From contig CAWDMC010000027.1 of the NCBI GenBank assembly GCA_963803295.1, positions 1-64,000 on the forward strand: DNA of 64,000 nt, given 5' to 3'. Below, one piece after another: positions 24,038 to 33,293 of the stretch (within the stretch, counting starts at the first letter, position 1; every line of letters starts with the position of its first letter). The notes below the pieces were generated by a model. The model made no database searches. It worked only from the letters and a program-made list of their open reading frames with translations, and was not told the origin of the DNA. The position numbers and the translations under genes were made by a program. The stretch comes from CAWDMC01 sp963803295. Lineage in GTDB: Bacteria; Acidobacteriota; Terriglobia; UBA7540.

Positions 24038-26395
24038 TTACAGCGGGATGTGGCGTAGCCGCAAAGCATTTGAGATCACCGAAACGGAGCTGAAGGTCAT
24101 GGCGGCGCTTGCGGCGATCGGGCTCAGCAACCACCCGAAAAATGGGTAGAGAACACCTGCCGCCAGAGGGATCCCCACCGAATTGTAGACGAAGGCAAAA
24201 AAGAGATTTTGCCTGATGTTTCGCATGGTCGCCCGGCTCAGGGCGCGGGCCCGGACGATTCCATTCAGGTCGCCCTTCATCAGAACCATGCCGGCGCTCT
24301 CAATGGCCACGTCCGCGCCGGTGCCCATGGCAATGCCAACGTTCGCCTGCGCCAGGGCAGGAGCATCGTTTACACCATCGCCAGCCATAGCCACGACGCA
24401 CCCCTGGTCCTGCAAGCGCTTCACGGCGGCAATTTTCCCCTCCGGCAGCACTTCAGCAATGACTTCGTCAATCCCGAGTTTGCTGGCCACCGCTGCGGCC
24501 GCAGCACGAGTATCTCCCGTGAGCATCACGACCCGCAGTCCTTCCCTATGCAAGGACTGGAGGGCCTGTCGGGCCTGGCTCTTGACGGGGTCGGCAATCC
24601 CGATCAAGCCTTTGATGGCTCCATCGACCGCCACAAAGACTACCGTTTGTCCATCCCGTGCCAGTTCGGTGGCACGTGCTTGGAGGTCATCCGGATTCGG
24701 GCCTAGTTCATGAACCATCGCGCTATTGCCGAGCGCAACCGTGTGCCCCTCTACAATCCCCGTGATCCCCTTTCCCGTCACCGACCGAATGGATTGAGCC
24801 TCGACCAGATCCAGCTTCCTTTGTACTGCTGCCGTTACGATCGCTGACGCCAGCGGGTGTTCGCTGCCGCGCTCTATACTTGCGGCAAGCCGCAGGACCT
24901 CGGAATCTACACTACCTTTTGATGCGACGACAGACGTGAGCACGGGTTTGCCCTCGGTGAGAGTGCCGGTTTTGTCGAGCACCAGCGTATCCGCTTTCGC
25001 AAAGGCCTCAAGCGCCTCGGCGTTGCGAACCAACACTCCCGCCGTGGCGCCGCGCCCGGTTCCCACCATCACGGACATGGGCGTGGCCAGCCCCAGGGCG
25101 CATGGGCAGGCGATGATCAACACCGCGACTGCGTTCACTATGGCGTGCGCCATTCGCGGCTGGGGTCCCCAGAACCCCCAGGCAAGAAAGGTAAGCAAAG
25201 CCACTCCGACCACGGCAGGTACGAAATAGGCCGCCACTGCATCCGCCAGACCCTGGATGGGGGCGCGGCTGCGCTGCGCCTCACCTACCATGCGGACAAT
25301 TTGAGCTAGCAGAGTCTCCGATCCGACCCGCTCCGCCAACATCACCAGACTTCCGGTACCGTTCATGGTGCCAGCGCTCAGTCGGCCCCCCACCGTTTTC
25401 TCGACAGGAATCGGTTCACCGGTCAGCATCGACTCGTCAACCGAACTCTCACCCTCGATCACGGATCCATCCACCGGCACTCTCTCGCCCGGCCTTACCC
25501 GCAGATGGTCGCCTGGCTGAACACGTTCTAGCGGTACCTCTTCCTCGGTATCTGCTTCGATTCTGCGAGCGGTGTTTGGCGCAAGTCCCAACAACGCCTT
25601 GATTGCACCTGAGGTCCGACTACGAGCCCTAAGCTCAAGAACCTGGCCCAATACTACCAGAGTAGTTATAGCTGCCGCGGCCTCGAAATAAACGCCAACA
25701 TGCCCGGCCGAGTCTCGGAAGGAAAGCGGGAAAATATCAGGAAATGCCAATGCAACAAAACTGTAGGAGAAAGCAGTCCCCGTACCCATCGCGATCAGGG
25801 TAAACATGTTGGGACTGCGATTGAGGATCGAGGCCCAACCGCGCTTGAAGAAAGGCCAGCCTCCCCAAAGTACTACCGGTGTAGCTAGGAGCAACTGCAA
25901 CCAATCTCGGACTGCTTGGGGAATCCAAGCGCGGACTGGCGAGAGCATTTCGGTCATTCCCAGACCAACAACCGGGAGAGTCAGGGTGAGGCAGGTCCAG
26001 AAGCGCCGGGACATAAGATCGAGTTCCGGATCGGGTTCATCACTAAGGGAAAAGGCCAGAGGCTCAAGGGCCATGCCGCACTTCGGACACACGCCGGGAC
26101 CCTTCAGCCGGACTTCGGGATGCATCGGGCAGGTGTAGATGGCGTCAGCCGGAGCGCGGGGAGGACGCTTAAGCTCCGCGACAGGCTTCAGGAACTCGTC
26201 TGGGCTTGCTCGAAAATCTTCGAGGCACCTAATATTACAGAAGTAGTATACTTGACCTCCATACTCGAGTTGGCCGGCAGCGGTTGCGGGATCGATCTCC
26301 ATTCCACAAACTACATCCGTCACAATCGCAGAAGATTCGGCTACCTCGCGATCTCGGTCTTGCGGATGACGTTGTTCTGCACTCATCAAGCCCAT
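24038..26395 (-). CDS. Copper-type heavy-metal P1B ATPase with YHS and metal-binding N-terminus
   Basis: A 785-residue exporter in the cytoplasmic membrane. In order: a YHS-type domain (VVCGMEIDPATAAGQLEYGGQVYYFC, residues 28-53), a CPMHPEV ... CPKCGMALEPL heavy-metal-binding segment (about 90-112), eight transmembrane helices, the ion-site CPC in IIACPCALGLATP (near 432), phosphorylation site DKTGTLTEG (near 472) and the hinge GDGVNDAPALAQ (near 673). CPC plus HP in SEHPLASAI marks the Cu+ class. An HMA ferredoxin-like domain is absent, replaced by YHS and CPMHP. The thioredoxin-like gene lies just upstream on the same strand; an operon is possible. Confidence 0.93.
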   Translation of the reverse strand: MGLMSAEQRHPQDRDREVAESSAIVTDVVCGMEIDPATAAGQLEYGGQVYYFCNIRCLEDFRASPDEFLKPVAELKRPPRAPADAIYTCPMHPEVRLKGPGVCPKCGMALEPLAFSLSDEPDPELDLMSRRFWTCLTLTLPVVGLGMTEMLSPVRAWIPQAVRDWLQLLLATPVVLWGGWPFFKRGWASILNRSPNMFTLIAMGTGTAFSYSFVALAFPDIFPLSFRDSAGHVGVYFEAAAAITTLVVLGQVLELRARSRTSGAIKALLGLAPNTARRIEADTEEEVPLERVQPGDHLRVRPGERVPVDGSVIEGESSVDESMLTGEPIPVEKTVGGRLSAGTMNGTGSLVMLAERVGSETLLAQIVRMVGEAQRSRAPIQGLADAVAAYFVPAVVGVALLTFLAWGFWGPQPRMAHAIVNAVAVLIIACPCALGLATPMSVMVGTGRGATAGVLVRNAEALEAFAKADTLVLDKTGTLTEGKPVLTSVVASKGSVDSEVLRLAASIERGSEHPLASAIVTAAVQRKLDLVEAQSIRSVTGKGITGIVEGHTVALGNSAMVHELGPNPDDLQARATELARDGQTVVFVAVDGAIKGLIGIADPVKSQARQALQSLHREGLRVVMLTGDTRAAAAAVASKLGIDEVIAEVLPEGKIAAVKRLQDQGCVVAMAGDGVNDAPALAQANVGIAMGTGADVAIESAGMVLMKGDLNGIVRARALSRATMRNIRQNLFFAFVYNSVGIPLAAGVLYPFFGWLLSPIAASAAMTFSSVSVISNALRLRHIPL

Positions 26396-26511
26396 CCGTC
26401 CTGAAAGCCTTAGGAAGAAAGCGAACCCGCCGTTCTTGGGGAAGCCCGCATGTGCCTGAGATTCAGCCGGAATCCAAGCAGCAGGACATGGGTCATCCGT
26501 CGGTAAGGCGG

Positions 26512-27048
26512 CTACCTGCCGGAATGCGCCAATTCCGCGACATATTTGACGATGCGCGGATCTTCCCAGTCGATGCCCCCGATGATCTTGTCAGCGATAT
26601 TGCCGTCGCGGTCGAGGATGTAGGTCTCGGGAAACGTCGTCGTGCCATAGCTTCGGGCGAGTTGGCCCCCGGGATCGCGTCCGATCGGATAGGACACCTG
26701 GTACTTCGCAATAAAACTACTGAGGGCATCGGCATCCTGGTCAACGCTGATGCCGATCACCTCCACCCCCTGGGCTCGGGCCTGCCGGGCGAACTTCTCC
26801 AGACTCGGAGTCTCTTCGACGCAAGGAGGACACCAAGTGGCCCAGAAGTTTAGAACCACGACGCGGTGCCGGTAATCGTCGAGACGGAGCGGCCGGGAAT
26901 TCAACCCCGCTACCGAGAAATCGCTGGCAGTATCACCGACTGCCAAGGGCCCCGTGGTCCTGAGACGCTTTTGGATCAGCCATCCCACACCGCCCAGAAT
27001 AGCCACGGCTAGAATTAGAAGGAGCATCTGTTTTCGGTTCATGTCCAA
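26512..27048 (-). CDS. TlpA-family thiol-disulfide oxidoreductase
   Basis: A 178-residue membrane-anchored periplasmic thioredoxin. The N-terminal hydrophobic segment MLLLILAVAILGGVGWLI is an uncleaved anchor or signal. The AhpC-TSA/redoxin core includes VGDTASDFSVAGL, the active site NFWATWCPPCVEE near residue 72 and TTFPETYILDRDG with the cis-Pro. Members reduce disulfides in cytochrome c maturation, copper-site assembly and similar. It lies about 115 bp upstream of the copper ATPase on the same strand and is divergent from the glycosyltransferase gene, so the 119-bp gap up to 27168 should hold promoters for both. Confidence 0.9.
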   Translation of the reverse strand: MDMNRKQMLLLILAVAILGGVGWLIQKRLRTTGPLAVGDTASDFSVAGLNSRPLRLDDYRHRVVVLNFWATWCPPCVEETPSLEKFARQARAQGVEVIGISVDQDADALSSFIAKYQVSYPIGRDPGGQLARSYGTTTFPETYILDRDGNIADKIIGGIDWEDPRIVKYVAELAHSGR

Positions 27049-27167
27049 AACCCATTATAATAGTCTTTCCGAAAGCTAGAGGCAGCAATGCTGGGGTGAA
27101 GGCCGAAGAGACGGGAGAGTGCGACGACAGGGCACGGGCTTCGTCCGGTGACCGCAGGGACATCCTC

Positions 27168-28220
27168 ATGAGTGAAGCGTCTCAAGGCCGGGTTTCAGTG
27201 ATCATTCCCGCGCGCAACGAGGAAGCCAACATCGAGCGGGTAGTGCGTTCGGTGGCAGGCCAGGAAGACGTGCGTGAAATTCTTGTGGTTGACGATCGAT
27301 CCGAAGACAGGACCGGAAAGATACTTGAGCAACTCCGAAGCAGTATCCCCAAGCTGCGCATCATCGGAACCGGCACGCTGCCGGATGGCTGGCTTGGCAA
27401 GAACCGTGCCTTGGCCACCGGAGCGCGTATAGCCGGAGGAGAATGGCTGCTTTTTACCGATGCCGACACTGACCACCGGCCGGGAAGCCTGCGGACGCTA
27501 ATGGATCGAGCCGAACGCGAGAACGCCGCACTACTTTCCGTTTCACCTGGCCAGCGCACTGTAACCTGGTGGGAGAAGGCGCTAATTCCTCAGGTGTACG
27601 TCCATCTGGCCAAACTCTTCAAATTCGAAGACGTCGGCGATCCCCGCTCCTCGATCGCCGCGGCCAACGGACAGTATATTCTGGTGCGGAGGAACGCCTA
27701 TGATCGCGCGGGCGGGCACACGGCGGTTCGAGGCGAGATCCTGGAGGATGTGGAATTAGCCCGCCGCATCAAGGCGTCTGGCCGGATCGTGTTCCTGCCC
27801 GGCGCCGCCTGGGTCACGACCCGGATGTACCGCCGCTTCGGAGAAATGTGGAATGGCTGGACCAAGAACTTGTTTCTCCTGTATGGCGGCGATATTGGCC
27901 GCCTCTTGAAGGAGGCAATCGAGACCTTGGGTGTCAACGTGCTGGTTTTCGTCATCCTGCTGCTGGCGGCGACAACTCTCACGAGGAACCCACTCGCTTG
28001 GACCGGCGGACTGCTGGCAGCCCTCTGCTTACTCGAGCTGGGCTTTGTCCACTGGAGATACAGCCGTCGCTTGCGGGAACTTGGATTTCCCCTGCGTCTG
28101 ACGAATTACCTGATTCCTGGAGCGCTGATCTACGGACTGTTGCTGCTGAATTCAATGCGGGCCTACTGCTGGAGCGGCAGCGTAGAGTGGAAGGGCAGAG
28201 TGTACAGCGTCAAGGGCTGA
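27168..28220 (+). CDS. Family 2 glycosyltransferase with C-terminal membrane helices
   Basis: 350 residues from ATG 27168 (an upstream GTG at 27096 only adds a poorly conserved leader). The GT-A domain has VSVIIPARNEEANIERVVRSV, EILVVDDRSEDRT, and the DADTD metal motif (LLFTDADTDH near 102). The acceptor part contains EDVELARRIKASGR. The C-terminal third has three hydrophobic segments (VLVFVILLLAATTL, GGLLAALCLLELGFV, YLIPGALIYGLLLL). This is the CrtQ/HpnB-like membrane GT2 type, which glycosylates lipids or carotenoids in known cases; the acceptor here is unknown. It directly precedes the two PTPS genes, 18 bp upstream of the first. Confidence 0.85.
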   Translation: MSEASQGRVSVIIPARNEEANIERVVRSVAGQEDVREILVVDDRSEDRTGKILEQLRSSIPKLRIIGTGTLPDGWLGKNRALATGARIAGGEWLLFTDADTDHRPGSLRTLMDRAERENAALLSVSPGQRTVTWWEKALIPQVYVHLAKLFKFEDVGDPRSSIAAANGQYILVRRNAYDRAGGHTAVRGEILEDVELARRIKASGRIVFLPGAAWVTTRMYRRFGEMWNGWTKNLFLLYGGDIGRLLKEAIETLGVNVLVFVILLLAATTLTRNPLAWTGGLLAALCLLELGFVHWRYSRRLRELGFPLRLTNYLIPGALIYGLLLLNSMRAYCWSGSVEWKGRVYSVKG

Positions 28221-28238
28221 AGCTCGGGATTGGTGACC

Positions 28239-28646
28239 ATGATCTACTTGACCCGCAAAGCCGAATTTTCCGCTTCGCATTACTACCATAACCCGGACCT
28301 GAGCCCCGAGGAGAACCGGCGGATTTTCGGCAAATGCAACAATCCTCACGGGCACGGGCACAATTACACAGTTGAAGTGACCGTGGCGGGCGAAGTCGAT
28401 CCGGTGACCGGAATGGTGATCGATATCAAAGCGCTCAAACACCTGCTTGAGACGGAGGTACTGCAAGTTATGGATCACCGGCTCTTGAATAAAGAAGTGC
28501 CTGCGTTTGAGAACCTGATCCCGACTACCGAGAACCTCGCCATCGAAATCTGGAGGTTACTGGCAGGGAAACTGGTAGGCGCAAAATTGCATCGAATACG
28601 CGTCTACGAGAATCCTGATCTCTTTACCGACTACTACGGGGATTAA
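28239..28646 (+). CDS. 6-pyruvoyltetrahydropterin synthase family protein, copy 1
   Basis: 135 residues from ATG 28239. It closely resembles animal-type PTPS: zinc histidines in EFSASHYY and NPHGHGHNYTVEV, catalytic Cys in FGKCNNP, catalytic pair Asp-His in MDHRLLN, and Glu in IRVYENPD. PTPS makes 6-pyruvoyl-tetrahydropterin from dihydroneopterin triphosphate on the way to tetrahydrobiopterin; QueD homologues make carboxy-tetrahydropterin for queuosine. The CNNPxGHGHNY wording and the TTENLAIEIW block fit the biopterin-type branch. Next copy starts 10 bp downstream; folE follows. Confidence 0.88.
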   Translation: MIYLTRKAEFSASHYYHNPDLSPEENRRIFGKCNNPHGHGHNYTVEVTVAGEVDPVTGMVIDIKALKHLLETEVLQVMDHRLLNKEVPAFENLIPTTENLAIEIWRLLAGKLVGAKLHRIRVYENPDLFTDYYGD

Positions 28647-28656
28647 CTCGATCCGC

Positions 28657-29079
28657 ATGGTTTATCTGACACGACGCTACCGGTTTTCAGCCGCCCACCG
28701 CCTGCATAGCGACATCCTGAGCGCAGAAGAGAACCAGAGCCTTTACGGCAAATGCAACAACCCGTTCGGCCATGGCCACAACTACGTACTTGAAGTTACG
28801 GTGGCAGGTCCCGTCGATCCGGCAACGGGCATGGTTTTCGATCTGGCAAGCCTCGACGGAGCAGTCCGGTCGGAAATCCTCGATCGTTTCGAGCACGCGA
28901 ACCTGAATTTTGATCTAAATAGTTTTGCTACGAAGGTCCCGACCACTGAAAACCTGTGCATCGAAATCTACAGTCTGCTGCGCCCGAAAATTGGCATGAG
29001 TTCGACAGGTGTTGCCCGGCTCGCTAAAGTCCGGGTTGAAGAGACAAACTCAAACTCGTTTGAGTACGACGGAACGTGA
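28657..29079 (+). CDS. 6-pyruvoyltetrahydropterin synthase family protein, copy 2
   Basis: 140 residues, paralogue of the upstream gene. Zinc ligands (SAAHRLH, NPFGHGHNY), catalytic Cys (YGKCNNP) and the final Glu (KVRVEETNS) are conserved, but the Asp of the catalytic Asp-His pair is Glu (FEHANLN instead of MDHRLLN). TTENLCIEIY is conserved. Family members form hexamers by trimer stacking, so a mixed complex with copy 1 is conceivable; alternatively the two do different pterin steps. It lies 119 bp upstream of folE. Confidence 0.86.
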   Translation: MVYLTRRYRFSAAHRLHSDILSAEENQSLYGKCNNPFGHGHNYVLEVTVAGPVDPATGMVFDLASLDGAVRSEILDRFEHANLNFDLNSFATKVPTTENLCIEIYSLLRPKIGMSSTGVARLAKVRVEETNSNSFEYDGT

Positions 29080-29198
29080 GAGACCCGACATCGACCAGGA
29101 GAGGTTCTCGCCACATTTGAACGAAGGGCACTAGCTCTAGCCCGTTCGGTACCATCGAGGTCCGATCTGATGAAGATAAAGAACGCGGAGAATCTTAG

Positions 29199-29804
29199 AT
29201 GAAGACTGCAGAACTGAGCGATTCCAGGGATGAAAAGCTTGCGCCTGCTGATCCCCTGCGCCAGAACATTCGCGAGTTGCTGGATCTGATTGGGGAGGAC
29301 CCAGGCAGAGATGGGTTGATGAAAACGCCTAAGCGCGTCGCCGAATCGCTCCGCTTTCTTACCAGTGGCTATAGTAAGGATATCGATAAGGTCCTGAATG
29401 GGGCCCTCTACGAAGTAGCATATGACGAAATGGTGATCGTCCGGGACATCGAGCTGTTCAGCCTCTGCGAGCACCACCTTCTTCCCTTCTTCGGCCGCTG
29501 CCACATCGCCTACATCCCTACCGACAAGGTCGTGGGATTAAGCAAGCTGCCGCGTCTGGTGGATGTCTTTGCACGGCGCCTTCAGGTACAGGAGCGGCTC
29601 ACCAATCAGATCGCCGAGACCTTGATGAAGAAGATCAAACCGCAGGGAGTAGGCGTGGTGATCGAGGCCCAGCACCTCTGCATGCTCATGCGCGGCGTGG
29701 AAAAACAAAACTCGGTGGCGGTCACCTCCGCGATGTTGGGCGTCTTCAGGGATTCGAAGCAGACAAGGGACGAGTTCCTGCAACTGGTGCGGGCGAGGCG
29801 GTAG
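29199..29804 (+). CDS. folE: GTP cyclohydrolase I
   Basis: Converts GTP to dihydroneopterin triphosphate, the common precursor of folate, tetrahydrobiopterin and queuosine. The 201-residue enzyme has the family core: GLMKTPKRVAESLRFLTSGY, zinc Cys-His in FSLCEHHLLPFFGRCHIAY (residues 87-105), GLSKLPRLVDVFARRLQVQERL, and the second zinc Cys in AQHLCMLMRGV. ATG 29199 is preceded by GGAG 8 bases upstream. With the two PTPS genes just before it, it forms a module running from GTP to reduced pterins; no sepiapterin reductase is visible. Confidence 0.96.
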   Translation: MKTAELSDSRDEKLAPADPLRQNIRELLDLIGEDPGRDGLMKTPKRVAESLRFLTSGYSKDIDKVLNGALYEVAYDEMVIVRDIELFSLCEHHLLPFFGRCHIAYIPTDKVVGLSKLPRLVDVFARRLQVQERLTNQIAETLMKKIKPQGVGVVIEAQHLCMLMRGVEKQNSVAVTSAMLGVFRDSKQTRDEFLQLVRARR

Positions 29805-30160
29805 CCGTTGCCACCCGCCCTATCTCGCCTAGTTGTTTTGTGATCCTACCTTCGCTGCGTTAAGCGCCGGGCCACCTAGTCTAGCAGCCTGATTCCAAAT
29901 TGATGTTGCAACTCGGAGTGGCTGGCGCATACCGGGTAGCGCAGACCCGCTGTTGGGTTTGCGGCTTCTACCGTGGCCCGGAGAAAAGCCGCGGACCTAA
30001 AAAGCAGGTCCGCGCTACTTCGGTTTTTGTTGCAATGTTGTTTTGGAATCGATCTACTAGGGGCGCGGCCAACCCGGGAGGAAATCGCTTCCCAGCCGAC
30101 TCGCGGTCGTGGTAGACTCTTTTGGTATATTAAAGTTGGAAATAGCGAGGAGAGTAGCGG
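29805..30160. other. Intergenic region
   Basis: No gene seen. Holds a family 1 REP-like palindrome at 29991-30017 and the ribosome site region before rpsO. Confidence 0.5.
29988..30019. repeat. REP-like palindrome family 1, copy 4
   Basis: GCGGACCT (29991-29998) / AGGTCCGC (30006-30013), loop 7 nt, followed by GCTAC and preceded by GAAAAGCC exactly as in copy 3 at 12274. Confidence 0.7.
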
Positions 30161-30430
30161 ATGCCGTTGACCCGGGATTCAAAATCCAGCGTTATAGACC
30201 GATACAGAGTTCACCCCACAGATACGGGTTCACCCGAAGTGCAGATTGCCATTCTCAGCGAGCGAATCACGTACCTGAATAGCCATTTTCAGGTCCATCG
30301 CAAGGACCATGCCTCCCGGCGGGGTCTCTTGATGATGGTTGGGAAGCGGCGGCGTCTGCTCGAATATCTGAAGCGAAGGACGCCGGATCGGTACAAGCGG
30401 GTCATCGAAAGCTTGGGTATTCGCAAGTAG
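30161..30430 (+). CDS. rpsO: 30S ribosomal protein S15
   Basis: The 89-residue primary 16S rRNA-binding protein of the central domain. Conserved signatures: HPTDTGSPEVQIAILSERITYLNSHFQVHRKDHASRRGLL and LLEYLKRRTPDRYK. AGGAGAG lies upstream of the ATG at 30161. As in most bacteria, pnp follows on the same strand, here after an unusually long 468-bp spacer. Confidence 0.97.
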   Translation: MPLTRDSKSSVIDRYRVHPTDTGSPEVQIAILSERITYLNSHFQVHRKDHASRRGLLMMVGKRRRLLEYLKRRTPDRYKRVIESLGIRK

Positions 30431-30898
30431 CAGGTTGCAATCCGATAATTCAGGGATTTCTAGTCCAGCTAGCTGTCTACGTCTAACGACTCATCTGGAA
30501 ATCGGCGCAAGTCAGGACGCGGTCGTGGGGCCAAATCGGGCTCGACGATCTGAAAGTCCGACTTACGTCGTGCTCCAAAGCCCGCCGTGTCAACACGTCT
30601 TCAAAGGGCGCTACCCGCGGAATATCACAACCGGGCACGTGTGCCTTCCTGGAAACCGCCACTTCCAGGCTGCGCGGAGAACCCTGAGCTCTAGTCGCGG
30701 ACGCGAAAGTTGCGGTCGTCCCCCTGAGGAATGGCGTCTCACACCCAGCCGTAGCAGGAGATTCTTCGCTTCAGTCAACACGACGGATCACAGGCGGTTG
30801 GCACTCATGCCAATCGCGTAAGCCAACTCCCTGGAGACTGCTCCGGGGGGCCGCGGCAACGAGTTCCCGGAGATCCGGGAACCGATAAGGAGATTAAG
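30431..30898 (+). promoter_or_regulatory. Long rpsO-pnp spacer with leader hairpin
   Basis: No gene is supported. Just before the pnp ribosome site (AAGGAG, 30888-30893) is a perfect hairpin GTTCCCGG-AGAT-CCGGGAAC (30863-30882). In enteric bacteria pnp mRNA is autoregulated through cleavage of a leader hairpin; a similar role here is inference. An imperfect pair GGTTGGC/GCCAACT also occurs at about 30793-30828. Confidence 0.45.
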
Positions 30899-33028
30899 AT
30901 GGAACAAGTTACAATTCCCCTGGGAAACACCACTCTCACCTTCGAGTGTGGCAGGCTCGCCAAGCAGGCGAACGGATCGGTTTATGTGCGCTTCGCGGAC
31001 ACAGCGGTGCTGGCGACGGCGTGCTCCAGCCAACCGCGCGAAGGGATCGATTTCTTTCCGCTCACCGTGGACTATCGCGAGTATACCTACGCGGCCGGGA
31101 AAATCCCCGGTGGATTCTTCAAACGCGAAGGACGCCCGACAGAAAAAGAGATCATTACCAGCCGCCTGATTGACCGTCCGGTGCGACCGCTCTTCCAGGA
31201 AGGCTACCGGGACGAGACCCAAGTGATCGCGATGGTCCTCTCGGCGGATTCCGACTACAACCCGGATGTGATCGGGGTTGTGGCGGGAGCCGCTGCCCTC
31301 TACCTTTCGGACATCCCCTTCAACACCCCACTCGGCACCGTGCGGGTAGGCCTGGTCAACGGCCAATTAGTGACCAACCCGACCTATAATGAGATGAAGT
31401 CGACGTTGCTGAACCTGATCGTGGCCGGCAGTGAGGACGGGATCGTGATGGTCGAGGCTGCGGCCAGCGAAGTCTCGGAAGCCACTATCCTCGACGCGAT
31501 TCATTATGCCCACGAAGAGATTAAAAGGATTGTGGCAGCCCAAAAGGAGCTGTTCGCCAAGCTCGGCATCAAGAAGCGGCCGGTTGAAGCGCCTCAGATC
31601 GACGCGGCATTCTATAAGGAAGTGGAAGATCGGGCCGGGGCCCGGCTTCGCGCCGCCATGGATACTTCCAACCAGGCGAAGCTCGAGAGTCAGGCCAAGA
31701 TTGCTGAGCTACGCAAGGAGCTCAAGGAAGCGTACGCCGAGGACGAGAGCAAACAAAAGCTTGCCAAGCAGTACCTTGAATTGATCGAGGAGCGATCCTT
31801 CCGCCGGGACGTGCTCGAAAAACGTCAGCGCCCGGATCATCGCGCTTTCGACCAGGTGCGCCCGATCAGCTGCGAAGTTGGAATGCTGCCGCGAACTCAC
31901 GGCTCGGCACTATTTACGAGGGGCGAAACCCAGGCACTAGTCACCGCCACCCTGGGTACCGCTGAAGACATGCAGCGATTGGACGTGCTCGAAGGAGAGT
32001 CCTTCAAGCGCTTTATGCTGCATTACAACTTTCCGCCTTTCAGCGTGGGGGAAACGGGACGGATTAGCGGTCCTGGACGGCGTGAAATCGGTCATGGCAA
32101 CCTGGCAGAGCGGTCCCTGATCGCCATGGTGCCTGGAGAAGAGGTTTTTCCTTATACCGTGCGCGTAGTCTCGGACATTCTCGAATCCAACGGATCGTCT
32201 TCGATGGCCACCGTCTGCGGTGGGTGCCTGGCCCTCATGGACGCCGGCGTGCCGCTCAAGGCGCCGGTGGCGGGGATCGCCATGGGACTGGTGAAGGAAG
32301 GCGACAAATACGCGATTCTCACCGACATCGCCGGAGCTGAGGACCACTACGGCGATATGGACTTCAAGGTGGCCGGAACCAAAGACGGCATCACCGCCCT
32401 GCAGATGGACATCAAGATTACCGGCGTGACGCCCGCCATCATGGTCGAGGCGCTCGAGCAAGCCAAGGCCGGGCGGCTGCACGTACTGGGCAGGATGCTC
32501 GAAACCTTGCCTGAAGCGCGTACCAGCATTTCCACCTATGCGCCTCGGATCTTCACCCTCAGAATCAACCCTTCCAAAATCGGCGAACTGATCGGCCCCG
32601 GCGGTAAGGTCATCCGCGGGATCATCGATCAAACCGGCGTCAAGATCGACGTGGAAGATGATGGCCGCGTCAATGTCGCTGCCACCGAGCAGGAATCTGC
32701 CGACAAGGCCCTTAAGATGATCAAGGATCTGATGGCCGAAGCCGAAATCGGCAAGACCTACCTCGGTAAAGTCGTCCGGCTGGCGGATTTCGGCGCCTTC
32801 GTCGAGATCTTCCCCGGCACCGATGGCCTGCTTCACATCAGCGAAGTGGCCGAACACCGCATCAAGGATATTCGCCAGGAACTCAAGGAAGGCGACCAGA
32901 TCCTGGTGAAGGTGATCTCGATTGAGGGCAACAAGGTGCGGCTCAGCCGCAAGGCCGTCTTGCGCGACCAGCGAGCTAAGGCCGGAACCGCTTCACCTCA
33001 GCATGATCAGCACGAGGCTAGAAAGTAG
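30899..33028 (+). CDS. pnp: Polyribonucleotide nucleotidyltransferase (PNPase)
   Basis: 3'-5' phosphorolytic exoribonuclease and degradosome core. The 709-residue protein has two RNase PH domains (GRLAKQANGSVYVRFADTAVLATA; EVGMLPRTHGSALFTRGETQALVTATLG near 324-351), the helical linker, active-site LMDAGVPLKAPVAGIAMGL and DIAGAEDHYGDMDFKVAGT, then the KH domain with IGPGGKVIRGI near 565 and the S1 domain (GKTYLGKVVRLADFGAFVEI, near 620). Starts at ATG 30899 with AAGGAG upstream. Complete and typical. Confidence 0.98.
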   Translation: MEQVTIPLGNTTLTFECGRLAKQANGSVYVRFADTAVLATACSSQPREGIDFFPLTVDYREYTYAAGKIPGGFFKREGRPTEKEIITSRLIDRPVRPLFQEGYRDETQVIAMVLSADSDYNPDVIGVVAGAAALYLSDIPFNTPLGTVRVGLVNGQLVTNPTYNEMKSTLLNLIVAGSEDGIVMVEAAASEVSEATILDAIHYAHEEIKRIVAAQKELFAKLGIKKRPVEAPQIDAAFYKEVEDRAGARLRAAMDTSNQAKLESQAKIAELRKELKEAYAEDESKQKLAKQYLELIEERSFRRDVLEKRQRPDHRAFDQVRPISCEVGMLPRTHGSALFTRGETQALVTATLGTAEDMQRLDVLEGESFKRFMLHYNFPPFSVGETGRISGPGRREIGHGNLAERSLIAMVPGEEVFPYTVRVVSDILESNGSSSMATVCGGCLALMDAGVPLKAPVAGIAMGLVKEGDKYAILTDIAGAEDHYGDMDFKVAGTKDGITALQMDIKITGVTPAIMVEALEQAKAGRLHVLGRMLETLPEARTSISTYAPRIFTLRINPSKIGELIGPGGKVIRGIIDQTGVKIDVEDDGRVNVAATEQESADKALKMIKDLMAEAEIGKTYLGKVVRLADFGAFVEIFPGTDGLLHISEVAEHRIKDIRQELKEGDQILVKVISIEGNKVRLSRKAVLRDQRAKAGTASPQHDQHEARK

Positions 33029-33293
33029 CCTCTGCTCAGGTACTCCCCATCCTACCCGTCCGCCTCTCTTCTGTTGCATGGGAGAGGCGGACAGTACCCC
33101 ATCGCCCTCATCGGACCCTTCCGATTAACCGATCCCCTCCTCCCAAACCAAGACACGGTAGGTATGCGCGCAACACCAGCGCAGGAGCTAAGTGGCATCG
33201 TTCGTCCGCTTCTGGTAGTATCTCCTTGCCGGACAGAGTGGATTTCTTGGTAGACGCTCCACCTGAACCTCCCGTTCGTCGGTTCAACAAACC

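Noticed and set aside
30435..30821. 128-codon frame in the rpsO-pnp spacer
   Set aside because: No ribosome site, no family features; composition looks non-coding.
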